DNA from: an uncultured Lachnospiraceae bacterium
GTDB lineage: Bacteria > Bacillota > Clostridia > Lachnospirales > Lachnospiraceae
Assembly: GCA_910588845.1 (NCBI GenBank)
Contig: CAJURU010000038.1
Coordinates: 1 to 24,647, forward strand
Reading direction: 5' to 3'
DNA: 24,647 bases
Shown: piece after piece, positions 1-6,636 of the stretch
How the letters are laid out: the number at the start of each line of letters is the position of its first letter
Position numbering within the stretch: the first letter of the stretch is position 1
Notes under the pieces: model-generated
Databases searched by the model: none
The model's input: the letters and a program-made list of their open reading frames with translations, nothing else
Told to the model about the DNA's origin: nothing
Made by a program: the position numbers and the translations under genes

Positions 1-58
1 CGGGCCTTTGCCCTATTGGAATCAAGATTTTGAACTTGTTTCGCAATTGTCTAAATCA

Positions 59-76
59 CAAAAAGTGTACTTTTTG
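59..76. repeat. 18-bp palindrome CAAAAAGTGTACTTTTTG
   Basis: This perfect 18-bp palindrome is identical to the core of the larger palindrome at 207-260. It sits in the gene-poor left edge (1-206), where I see no convincing coding region on either strand. It may be a decayed second copy of the same terminator or element. Confidence 0.5.
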
Positions 77-206
77 AAGCCAAAAGATAATAACAAAAAA
101 AGATGCCTAAAAAAACCGACACCCTCTTTTTTACAGCCTTGAGTACTAAAAATTAATGAAATAATCAGAAATATATAGATTTTGCAAGAATATATGTTAA
201 AATTAC

Positions 207-260
207 TATATAAAAAAACCGTGCCAAAAAGTACACTTTTTGGCACGGTTTTTTTATATA
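207..260 (-). terminator. Perfect 26-bp-arm palindrome, likely bidirectional terminator of the ilvBN/hydrolase operon
   Basis: The two arms, 207-232 and 235-260, are perfectly complementary around a central AC. The core is CCGTGCCAAAAAGT and its complement, and each arm ends in a run of seven A or T followed by TATA. On the minus strand this gives a strong GC-capped stem followed by seven U. The stop codon of the hydrolase (254-256) lies inside one arm, so the terminator overlaps the gene end. It is also terminator-like on the plus strand. Confidence 0.85.
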
Positions 261-775
261 ATCTCTATCTGGCACATCTCCATTGTAAGCAACGCTGCTT
301 TATGGGACTTTGGCGTAACTCCGGCGCAGCAGCCTTTATCCACCCGGATTGCCGCCTCCGGCATAGCCGCTTTCAACAACAGCGCGTTGCTTACTACGCA
401 GATGTCCGTGCACAGCCCTGCCAATTCAATTTCCAGAGGTTCTCTCTCATTTTCCTTACAAAGAAGTTCCATCAATTCCATAGAGCCAAAAGAAGGCTTA
501 TCAATAATATGCGCCATGTCTGCCTGCGCTTCTACTTCAGGATGAAGCTGCCACCCTTTTGTACCCTTCACGCAATGGACAACCGGAAGTTTTGTGCCCT
601 CCGCCGTTTCCAGGTAATTATCGCCATGCGTATCTCTCGTAACATAAATGTCATTTTTATCGTAAGATTTCATTTTCTCTATGACAGGCTGCACAATCGC
701 CTGCGCCTCCACAGTCCCTAATGTCCCATCTATGAAATCCTTCTGCATGTCCACAACAACTAAAACTTTACGCAT
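254..775 (-). CDS. Nicotinamidase-like cysteine hydrolase (isochorismatase family)
   Basis: The protein has 173 residues and belongs to the isochorismatase-like alpha/beta hydrolases. The N-terminal VVVDMQKDF block carries the catalytic Asp, a TRDTHGDNY segment supplies likely metal ligands, and the C-terminal GLCTDICVVSNA block carries the nucleophilic Cys. The length and the DTH-HCV layout fit PncA-like amidases (nicotinamide to nicotinate, NAD salvage), but substrate cannot be fixed from sequence. The ATG at 775 is preceded by GGAGAGG at good spacing. A longer in-frame extension to 913 would overlap ilvN and has no such site. It is the last gene of a minus-strand run, 79 bp after ilvN, and ends inside a terminator palindrome. 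It is cytoplasmic, with no signal peptide. Confidence 0.8.
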   Translation of the reverse strand: MRKVLVVVDMQKDFIDGTLGTVEAQAIVQPVIEKMKSYDKNDIYVTRDTHGDNYLETAEGTKLPVVHCVKGTKGWQLHPEVEAQADMAHIIDKPSFGSMELMELLCKENEREPLEIELAGLCTDICVVSNALLLKAAMPEAAIRVDKGCCAGVTPKSHKAALLTMEMCQIEII

Positions 776-854
776 ATTACCTCTCCCATATTTAAAATAA
801 CTACATTTTATTCCTACAGTTTCTTTCCGGTACGCAGCAACTAAAACGTAGACT

Positions 855-1385
855 TTAGTTTTGTTTCCTGAAGTATTCCGATCTGCCGGCGCAGGAAGTG
901 CTGATAGATTCAATCGCTACCCCGCCGCCGCGTACAATCTCAATCTGCTTAAACTTACTTTTCAGAAGATCAATCAGCTCATTGTTGCGTCGTTCTGTCG
1001 CTTTGCATTCTAATAGTATACTGTCCGTACCGATATCCGACACCTCCACATGGAACACCTGCGCAATTTGAAACAGCTCCGCCTTGTCCTCCACTGAGCA
1101 TTCTTTCACCTTCGCAAACAGAATTTCCTTCATATGGATCGGCACATCTGTAAAATCCATAACCTTAATTACCTCTACCATACGGTTGAGCTGCTTTTTA
1201 ATCTGTTCAAATGTTATATCGTCACTGGTAACGCAAATCGTCATACGAGACACCGTCTCGTCCTCCGTAGTTCCCACCGTAAGACTCTGCAAGTTATAAG
1301 ATTTGCCGGAAAAAAGACCGGAGACTTTCGCCAGGACGCCCACCTGGTTCTCAACATACAATGCTATCCATCTGTTTTTCGTCAT
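855..1385 (-). CDS. ilvN: Acetolactate synthase small (regulatory) subunit
   Basis: The protein has 176 residues. The N-terminal ACT domain (about residues 5-80) opens with RWIALYVENQVGVLAKVSGLF, the usual valine-binding start of IlvN/IlvH. A C-terminal ALS_ss domain follows (about 85-165), ending in the GGGVAIE segment. It regulates the catalytic IlvB subunit and normally confers feedback inhibition by branched-chain amino acids. Its ATG lies 17 bp after the ilvB stop, and its ribosome binding site AAGGAG abuts that stop, so the two are almost certainly cotranscribed and coupled. The length is normal for the family. Confidence 0.93.
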   Translation of the reverse strand: MTKNRWIALYVENQVGVLAKVSGLFSGKSYNLQSLTVGTTEDETVSRMTICVTSDDITFEQIKKQLNRMVEVIKVMDFTDVPIHMKEILFAKVKECSVEDKAELFQIAQVFHVEVSDIGTDSILLECKATERRNNELIDLLKSKFKQIEIVRGGGVAIESISTSCAGRSEYFRKQN

Positions 1386-1402
1386 GTTTCTGTCTCCTTT
1401 CC

Positions 1403-3127
1403 CTACTTCAAAATCATTTCCGTCATAGGATTTCCGCCCTTTACCATGGGAAGCACAATGTCCTCCGTAGCAATCATAAACTCAATAAGCACCGGCGTAT
1501 TACACTGCTTTGCCTGCTCCAATGCCGGCGCAATCTGCCTCTCTTGCGTAACGCGAATACCGCAGGCGCCGTAACTTTCTGCCAGCTTCACGAAATCCGG
1601 CTCATACGGGGGACATTGCTCTCCCGGCCCTTTGCAGTCGCCCGGACAGCCTTTACGCCTTCTTAAACATGTGGCCTCATAACGTTTGCCATAGAAAAGC
1701 TGCTGCATTTGACGCACCATGCCCAGATAATAATTATTGAAAATGCACACAATAACATTTGCCTCCTGAGCCATGGCCGTGGCAAGCTCCTGGATGTTCA
1801 TCTGCATACCGCCGTCGCCGCTGATACAAACGACTGGTTTGTCTGGACAGCCAATCTTCGCACCAATAGCTGCCGGAAAGCCAAAGCCCATCGTACCTAA
1901 GCCGCCGGACGTAATAAACTGCTTCTTCTCGTTGAGTTCCATATACTGCGTCGCCCACATCTGATGCTGCCCGACATCTGTAACAAAAATACCCTCTGCA
2001 AACTGTCTGTTGATTTCTTCTATAATCATCTGCGGCGTCATGCCTTTGTCACGGCGCATCTCCAATGGATTTTCTTTATCCCACTCGCGGATCTTTTCTC
2101 GCCAGCTTTCCGTCTCCTGGGGCGCCGCCCACTCCAGCAGCTTCTCCAACGCCAGATTAGCGTCCGCCACAATCGGCACGTCCACCACTACATTCCTGGA
2201 AATGGAAGCCGTGTCGATGTCCACATGGACAATCTGCGCATGGGGGGCAAATTCATTCAAATCCCCGGTAATACGGTCGTTAAAACGAGTGCCAATGGAA
2301 AACAGCACGTCGCATTCCCCGACTGCCATATTAGCTGCATAGCGGCCGTGCATACCGCTGTTTCCTATATAATAGGGATGATCTGTGGGAATGGCCCCTT
2401 TTCCCATAATCGTCGTCACTACCGGAATCTTTGTCTTTTCCACCAGCGCTAACAATTTATCGTTCGCCCCTGCGATGTTGATACCGCCGCCCGCCAAAAT
2501 TAAGGGCTTTTCTGCTGCTTTCAGCAATTTATACCCCTTTTTCAACTGGCCGATATGTACGCTCGCATTCGGCTTGTAGCCACGGATAGAGACAGACTCC
2601 GGGTACTCTCCCGGCCCCATCGCCGTCTGGATATCCTTGGGCAAATCAATCAGTACCGGCCCCGGCTTGCCGGTCTGCGCAATATGAAACGCCATCTTGA
2701 GGATTTTTCCTAATTCTTTCCTGTCCCGTACGGTCACGCCATACTTGGTGATGCTTCGCGTCATCCCCACAATATCTACTTCCTGAAAAGCGTCATTGCC
2801 GATTAAATTCAGAGGCACCTGGCCTGTGATGCAAACCAGCGGAATATTGTCATAATGGGCATCGGCAAGCCCGGTCATGATATTCGTCGCGCCCGGCCCG
2901 CTCGTCACGAGACAAACGCCGACCTTCCCGGTAGCGCGGGCATACCCCTCCGCCTCATGGATCAGCCCTTGTTCATGGCGCGGCAATACCAATTCAATCT
3001 CCTCATGTTTGTATAACTCGTCTAAAATATCGGTCACCATCCCGCCGGGATAGCCAAATACCGTATCTACGCCTTCCTCCGAAAGCGCTTTCACAAATAA
3101 TTTCTTTCCTGTGATATCCATTGCCAT
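1403..3127 (-). CDS. ilvB: Acetolactate synthase large (catalytic) subunit
   Basis: The 574-residue ThDP enzyme condenses two pyruvates to 2-acetolactate, or pyruvate and 2-oxobutyrate to acetohydroxybutyrate, the first common step of Val/Leu/Ile synthesis. Seen in order: the PYR domain with the glutamate that activates ThDP in LPRHEQG (about E52), the central FAD-type domain, and the PP domain with GDGGMQMN (about 437) and NN (464-465) of the ThDP/Mg motif. An insertion at about 487-505 contains four cysteines (C487, C494, C498, C505) that E. coli-type enzymes lack, as far as I recall. The ATG at 3127 follows GAGGTG; an alternative in-frame ATG is at 3121. It has its own promoter at 3165-3193 and is followed by ilvN. 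No T-box-sized leader fits in the 71-bp gap upstream. Confidence 0.95.
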   Translation of the reverse strand: MAMDITGKKLFVKALSEEGVDTVFGYPGGMVTDILDELYKHEEIELVLPRHEQGLIHEAEGYARATGKVGVCLVTSGPGATNIMTGLADAHYDNIPLVCITGQVPLNLIGNDAFQEVDIVGMTRSITKYGVTVRDRKELGKILKMAFHIAQTGKPGPVLIDLPKDIQTAMGPGEYPESVSIRGYKPNASVHIGQLKKGYKLLKAAEKPLILAGGGINIAGANDKLLALVEKTKIPVVTTIMGKGAIPTDHPYYIGNSGMHGRYAANMAVGECDVLFSIGTRFNDRITGDLNEFAPHAQIVHVDIDTASISRNVVVDVPIVADANLALEKLLEWAAPQETESWREKIREWDKENPLEMRRDKGMTPQMIIEEINRQFAEGIFVTDVGQHQMWATQYMELNEKKQFITSGGLGTMGFGFPAAIGAKIGCPDKPVVCISGDGGMQMNIQELATAMAQEANVIVCIFNNYYLGMVRQMQQLFYGKRYEATCLRRRKGCPGDCKGPGEQCPPYEPDFVKLAESYGACGIRVTQERQIAPALEQAKQCNTPVLIEFMIATEDIVLPMVKGGNPMTEMILK

Positions 3128-3164
3128 AATTCTAATTTCACCTCAACTCAATGGTTTTCCTGTT

Positions 3165-3193
3165 ATTGTAACAGATAAAATTACAAAACTCAA
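3165..3193 (-). promoter_or_regulatory. Sigma-A promoter of ilvBN
   Basis: On the minus strand TTGAGT (3188-3193) and TACAAT (3165-3170) are separated by exactly 17 bp. The -35 box lies 6 bp beyond the stop of the upstream transporter gene. The predicted start gives a leader of only about 30 nt, which leaves no room for an attenuator or T-box. Confidence 0.7.
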
Positions 3194-3198
3194 ATTAA

Positions 3199-4152
3199 TC
3201 ACGAAATCCACCCCACCGTTTTCAGCACAAAAATCCATGCCGTCAACGTAAACGACGCCAGTAACGTGGTCGCAACCACGATGCTTGCTGTCAATGTGCC
3301 GTCGTTTTTCATATTTTTTGCCATAATATAACAGCTCGGCGTAGTAGGAGACGCCAGCATAATCAAAATCCCGATCATCTTTTCCCCAGTAAAACCCAAG
3401 GCCGCTGCCAATGGCACAAGCAGCGCCGGCTGCAATACCAGCTTGATAAAAGAAGCCGCCAAAGTCGGCTTTATTTTTGCCAGGGCTTTCCTGCCCTCAA
3501 ACCCCGCGCCCAGCGTTACCAACGCGAGCGGCGTCGCCATCTGCGCGATATTTCCCACTGTTTTATCCACTAACACCGGAAAACGCAGCCCGCACAGCGA
3601 GACAACGAGCCCCAGAAAAATTGTGATAATAATGGGGTTTTTGAGGATATTGACGCATGCCTCTTTGATTTTGCCCGCCCGGTCCACATCCTTTTCCTGC
3701 CGCCCCTCGAACGTAAGCACAATTACGGAGTAAATATTGTAAAGTGGCACCGCCCCTATAATCATCAAAGGTCCCATTGCCGACTGCCCATAAAGATTTT
3801 GGATAAAGGCAAGCCCCATCACCGCCGCGCTGCTGCGAAAAGAAGCCTGCACAAACGCCCCTGTCATGTATTTATCTTTTAAAAATAACTTCGTACCGCC
3901 CCAGATCAGCCAAAAACATGCCGAACTTGCCAAGGCGCAAAACAACACATACTGCAAATCAAATACTGCTTTTATATCCACCGATGAGATATCCCGAAAC
4001 AACAGAAACGGCAGCGTGACATTGAAGTTAAATTTATTCGCCACCTTAACAAAATTGTCGTCAAGCATACCGATCTGTTTCAATCCCCATCCCAATGCCA
4101 TCACCAGAAAAATCGGCAGCGTAACATTGATACTGAAAATAAAGTTATCCAT
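3199..4152 (-). CDS. AEC-family (auxin efflux carrier-like) membrane transporter
   Basis: The protein has 317 residues and about ten hydrophobic segments. It starts MDNFIFSINVTLPIFLVMALGW and has the helical repeat typical of AEC/PF03547 permeases: a VTLPFLLFRDI segment in the first half and an ASPTTPSCYIMA segment in the second. Known relatives export or exchange small organic acids such as malate, but the substrate here cannot be told. The ATG at 4152 follows AAGGGGG. An alternative TTG at 4215, overlapping the folA stop, would add 21 non-hydrophobic residues and is less likely. It lies 59 bp after folA, so may be cotranscribed with thyA-folA, while ilvB downstream has its own promoter. Confidence 0.85.
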   Translation of the reverse strand: MDNFIFSINVTLPIFLVMALGWGLKQIGMLDDNFVKVANKFNFNVTLPFLLFRDISSVDIKAVFDLQYVLFCALASSACFWLIWGGTKLFLKDKYMTGAFVQASFRSSAAVMGLAFIQNLYGQSAMGPLMIIGAVPLYNIYSVIVLTFEGRQEKDVDRAGKIKEACVNILKNPIIITIFLGLVVSLCGLRFPVLVDKTVGNIAQMATPLALVTLGAGFEGRKALAKIKPTLAASFIKLVLQPALLVPLAAALGFTGEKMIGILIMLASPTTPSCYIMAKNMKNDGTLTASIVVATTLLASFTLTAWIFVLKTVGWIS

Positions 4153-4211
4153 TGTTCCCCCTTCGATGAGAGCCACATTTCTGATACCTCGCTGATTGAG
4201 TGTTCTGCAAA

Positions 4212-4706
4212 TCAATCCTGTTTCTTACTGTATGTTATAAAATAATACTCCAAATTAAAATACGTCTGTTCTTCGCTCTCCTCTGTTATCTGCCATGCTT
4301 TCTCTCCATCCAGGTTCGGGAACCACGCGTCCGCCTGATAAGAATAGTCCAGTTTCGTAATATATGCTGTGTCACACTGCTCGAGCATTTGTCTATATAC
4401 GCTCTCACCGCCAATCACATAGACGTCCTCACTATTATATTTCCCTAATTCCTGAGATAATTCTTCCATGCTGTGCACGCAGACTGCGCCTTTCACCCGA
4501 TAATCTTTATTCTTACTCAATACAATATTGGTGCGATCTTTCAAGGGCTGCCCGCCAGGAAAGGTTTCTAATGTCTTTCTTCCCAGTACAACCACTTTTC
4601 CCACTGTCATCTGCCGGAAACGCTTCATATCGTCAGGAATCCGCACCAATAATTTATTATCCATGCCGATTGCCCAATTTTTATCAACTGCTGCAATTAA
4701 ATTCAT
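4212..4706 (-). CDS. folA: Dihydrofolate reductase
   Basis: The 164-residue protein reduces dihydrofolate to tetrahydrofolate with NADPH. It shows the N-terminal IAAVDKNWAIGMDNKLL, the acidic active-site residue in IPDDMKRF (about D26), the VVLGRKTLETFP nucleotide-binding loop, and the VYVIGGESVYRQML motif near the C-terminus. The start has GGAGG seven to eight bases upstream. It follows thyA by about 100 bp on the same strand, the classic pairing in which ThyA oxidises methylene-THF to DHF and FolA regenerates THF. A hairpin repeat lies in the gap between the two genes. Confidence 0.95.
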   Translation of the reverse strand: MNLIAAVDKNWAIGMDNKLLVRIPDDMKRFRQMTVGKVVVLGRKTLETFPGGQPLKDRTNIVLSKNKDYRVKGAVCVHSMEELSQELGKYNSEDVYVIGGESVYRQMLEQCDTAYITKLDYSYQADAWFPNLDGEKAWQITEESEEQTYFNLEYYFITYSKKQD

Positions 4707-4747
4707 AAGTACCTCCGTAAATTTACTTCATCGGAACCGTCAGGAGA

Positions 4748-4785
4748 CCTAAGGCATCCTCCCACTTCGTGGGTCCCTCCTTAGG
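4748..4785 (-). repeat. Dispersed hairpin repeat, copy 1 (thyA-folA gap)
   Basis: The plus strand reads CCTAAGG, then a bulge GCATCCT-like strand, an inner stem CCCAC/GTGGG with a short loop, TCCCT, then CCTTAGG. A second copy in the same orientation lies at 14441-14484, where both outer and inner stems differ by paired changes. It is transcribed between thyA and folA. The minus-strand RNA contains AAGGAG and GGAGGATG. There is no U-run, so it is not a normal terminator. Confidence 0.65.
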
Positions 4786-4805
4786 CCAAATCCTCATGCC
4801 AATGG

Positions 4806-5654
4806 TCAAATTGCCACCGGGATATCCTGAATCTGCGGACCCGCCACATAATTGTCAAGCCTCACATCCTCCCTGGTAAACGCATAAAAGTCTTTTATTT
4901 CAGGATTCAGCCAAAAATCCGGCGCAGGGTATGTCTGCCGCGCAATCAGCTCCTCCACCAAGGGAATATGTCTGTCGTAAATGTGGGCGTCTGCAATTAC
5001 GTGCACAAGCTCGCCAACCTTCATATCACAAACTTGCGCAAGCATATGCATAAGCACCGCATACTGACAAACATTCCAGTTGTTTGCCGTCAACACATCC
5101 TGAGAACGCTGGTTCAATACAGCATTTAATGTCAGCTTGTCCTGCCCAATCTTTTGCGTAACATTGAACGTCATGCTGTACGCGCATGGATAGAGGTTCA
5201 TCTCACTCAAATCTTGATGGACATAGAGATTGGTCATAATCCGGCGGCTGAAAGGGTTGTTCTGCAAGTCAAAAATCACTCTGTCCACCTGATCCATCAT
5301 GCCTTCCCGGTACTTATGCTTCACACCCATCTGATAGCCGTATGCCTTGCCGATAGAACCCGACTCGTCCGCCCACTCATCCCAGATATGGCTGTGCAGG
5401 TCGTGAATATTGTTGGATTTCTTCTGCCAAATCCACAGTACTTCATCCGTACAGCTCTTGATTGCCGTCCTGCGCAAAGTAAGCGCCGGAAATTCCTCCG
5501 CCAAGTTATAGCGGTTCACCACGCCAAATTTCTTTATCGTATAGGCGCTGCTGCCGTCCGCCCAATGAGGGCGCACCTTCTCACCCTCGGTGCTGACGCC
5601 GTTATCTAATATATCACGGCACATATTTATGAAAATATTATCCGCTAAACTCAT
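4806..5654 (-). CDS. thyA: Thymidylate synthase (ThyA)
   Basis: The 282-residue protein methylates dUMP to dTMP using methylene-THF. The catalytic Cys is C157 in NLYPCAYS, which replaces the more common PPCH. Other family blocks are the phosphate-binding RRIM, the WDEWADESG segment, NQRSQDVLTANNWNVCQYA and DAHIYDRHI. The NNWNV form resembles the B. subtilis ThyA branch rather than the E. coli one, as I recall it. The start follows AAGGAG. A strong promoter at 5691-5719 lies just upstream, and the gene leads the thyA-folA-AEC run. Confidence 0.93.
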   Translation of the reverse strand: MSLADNIFINMCRDILDNGVSTEGEKVRPHWADGSSAYTIKKFGVVNRYNLAEEFPALTLRRTAIKSCTDEVLWIWQKKSNNIHDLHSHIWDEWADESGSIGKAYGYQMGVKHKYREGMMDQVDRVIFDLQNNPFSRRIMTNLYVHQDLSEMNLYPCAYSMTFNVTQKIGQDKLTLNAVLNQRSQDVLTANNWNVCQYAVLMHMLAQVCDMKVGELVHVIADAHIYDRHIPLVEELIARQTYPAPDFWLNPEIKDFYAFTREDVRLDNYVAGPQIQDIPVAI

Positions 5655-5690
5655 GTACGTCTCCTTTTTACTCCAATTTAGTCTTACGAC

Positions 5691-5719
5691 ATTATATAAC
5701 AGAACGCCCGCTATCTCAA
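5691..5719 (-). promoter_or_regulatory. Sigma-A promoter of thyA-folA
   Basis: On the minus strand TTGAGA (5714-5719) and a perfect TATAAT (5691-5696) are separated by 17 bp, about 37 bp upstream of the thyA ATG. Directly behind the -35 box is a perfect 20-bp A/T palindrome (5720-5739). Confidence 0.8.
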
Positions 5720-5739
5720 TTGAAAAAAATTTTTTTCAA
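5720..5739. promoter_or_regulatory. Perfect 20-bp A/T palindrome between divergent promoters
   Basis: TTGAAAAAAA is followed by its exact complement. It abuts the thyA -35 box and lies 30 bp upstream of the candidate -10 (TATACT, 5770-5775) of the divergent small gene. It could be a curved-DNA or UP-like element or a protein site; nothing decides between these. Confidence 0.4.
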
Positions 5740-5844
5740 AAAATTCAAGACTTTTTCACAAAAATGGTGTATACTTGAACAAGAAATTTGTTAAAGTTCA
5801 GCCCGCGTTTCGCGGGAGTAAAATATAAACTAAGGAGAGTTATC

Positions 5845-6105
5845 ATGAGCCAAGCAAAAGTAGACCGTTATAAAGAAGAAAAAGCTAACCGCAAGAAAAC
5901 CATGCAAAAAGCGAAAGCAATGCACGCATTGTATTCCGTTATCGGAACCTTAGTATGTCTGGTACTGGTGTGCTGGATCGCTTATTCTGCATACGGATAT
6001 TTCCATAAGGAAGACGGCCAGACAACCGCTTCCCGGACAGAAGTGAATGTAGACGCGCTGAATGATTACCTGGGCACTCTGCCGACGGCAGACAGTGCGG
6101 AATAA
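5845..6105 (+). CDS. Small single-pass membrane protein, function unknown
   Basis: The 86-residue protein starts at the ATG after AAGGAGAG. Residues 1-25 are highly charged (MSQAKVDRYKEEKANRKKT), then one hydrophobic segment (about 30-50, YSVIGTLVCLVLVCWIAYSAY) and a polar C-terminus (about 55-86) with VNVDALNDYLGTL. The positive-inside rule puts the Lys-rich N-terminus in the cytoplasm and the C-terminus outside. I do not recognise a named domain; similar short proteins occur in Lachnospiraceae as far as I recall. Its leader has a GC hairpin (CCCGCG/CGCGGG, 5801-5816) and a candidate -10 TATACT at 5770. It diverges from thyA and is followed by a MITE-like palindrome. Confidence 0.7.
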   Translation: MSQAKVDRYKEEKANRKKTMQKAKAMHALYSVIGTLVCLVLVCWIAYSAYGYFHKEDGQTTASRTEVNVDALNDYLGTLPTADSAE

Positions 6106-6143
6106 TTTTTTATTACAATAGAATACGTTTCACAAGACATAAA

Positions 6144-6343
6144 ACATGGGGCTGTTGCACAAATATAAATTACAAAATTTAGATTCGTTCAAAAGGTTTA
6201 CATTGCAAAGCAATGCAAACAATATGCACAAAAATCATCTTGGGAAGCTAGCTTCCCAGAGTGATTATTGTGCATTCTGTCTTTGCCGCATAAGCGGCAA
6301 GACCTTTTGGACGAGTAAATATATTAGTGCGATAGCCCCATGT
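6144..6343. repeat. MITE-like nested palindrome, copy A (200 bp)
   Basis: The ends ACATGGGGCTGTTGCAC and the reverse complement of ACATGGGGCTATCGCAC match at 15 of 17 positions. A second nested pair (CGTTCAAAAGGTT and a complement of CGTCCAAAAGGTC) lies inside. Three further hairpins sit in the middle: CATTGC/GCAATG, TGGGAAGC/GCTTCCCA within a longer ATGCACAA/TTGTGCAT stem, and TTGCCGC/GCGGCAA. It encodes no protein. Copies B (14360-14424) and C (15180-15288) share the ends and the CAAAAGGT-type stem. Confidence 0.75.
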
Positions 6344-6402
6344 TTCTTTTTATCGTAACGCATTCAAACAACTACTGTCTTTTGTACCCTTACAAGTTCT
6401 AG

Positions 6403-6636
6403 TCAAACTGCAAACTCCTGCAAAGTTTCCTTTACTGTTTCCCAATCATCTTCATGTTCAATCCTCAGCGTCAATGGCTTTGACAAATCCACGCTGAAAA
6501 TTCCCAGAATTGATTTTGCATCAATAATATACCTTCCAGCCAGAATATCGAAATCTCCTTCAAACACTGAGACAAGGCTGACAAATTTTTTCACTTTCTC
6601 AATAGTATCTAATTCAATTCTCATTTCCCGCATCAT
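6403..6636 (-). CDS. HPr-like protein without the phospho-histidine
   Basis: The 77-residue protein resembles HPr in its second half: GRYIIDAKSILGIFSVDLSKPLTLRI aligns with the HPr region around regulatory Ser46 (here S42). The GLHARPA motif with the phosphorylated His15 is absent; the only His is near residue 61. It therefore cannot be a normal PTS phosphocarrier, but could be a Ser-phosphorylated regulatory paralogue such as a Crh-type partner, which is inference. The ATG at 6636 overlaps the fructokinase stop as ATGA with GGGAG just upstream, so translation is coupled; an alternative start is at 6633. It is the last gene of the fructosidase operon. Confidence 0.75.
   Translation of the reverse strand: MMREMRIELDTIEKVKKFVSLVSVFEGDFDILAGRYIIDAKSILGIFSVDLSKPLTLRIEHEDDWETVKETLQEFAV

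Noticed and set aside
22..246. 74-residue minus-strand frame at the left edge
   Set aside because: It begins inside the terminator palindrome, has no ribosome site and looks like low-complexity A/T translation.
776..913. N-terminal extension of the hydrolase
   Set aside because: It would overlap ilvN and lacks a ribosome site, whereas ATG 775 has GGAGAGG and begins the conserved domain.
3128..3198. T-box or amino-acid attenuator upstream of ilvB
   Set aside because: The gap is only 71 bp, and the predicted promoter inside it leaves a leader of about 30 nt.
4153..4215. TTG start for the AEC transporter overlapping the folA stop
   Set aside because: The added 21 residues are polar and unlike AEC N-termini, and ATG 4152 has AAGGGGG.
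6144..6343. Structured noncoding RNA or riboswitch
   Set aside because: The inverted-repeat ends and two shortened copies elsewhere fit a mobile palindrome better than a gene-specific RNA.
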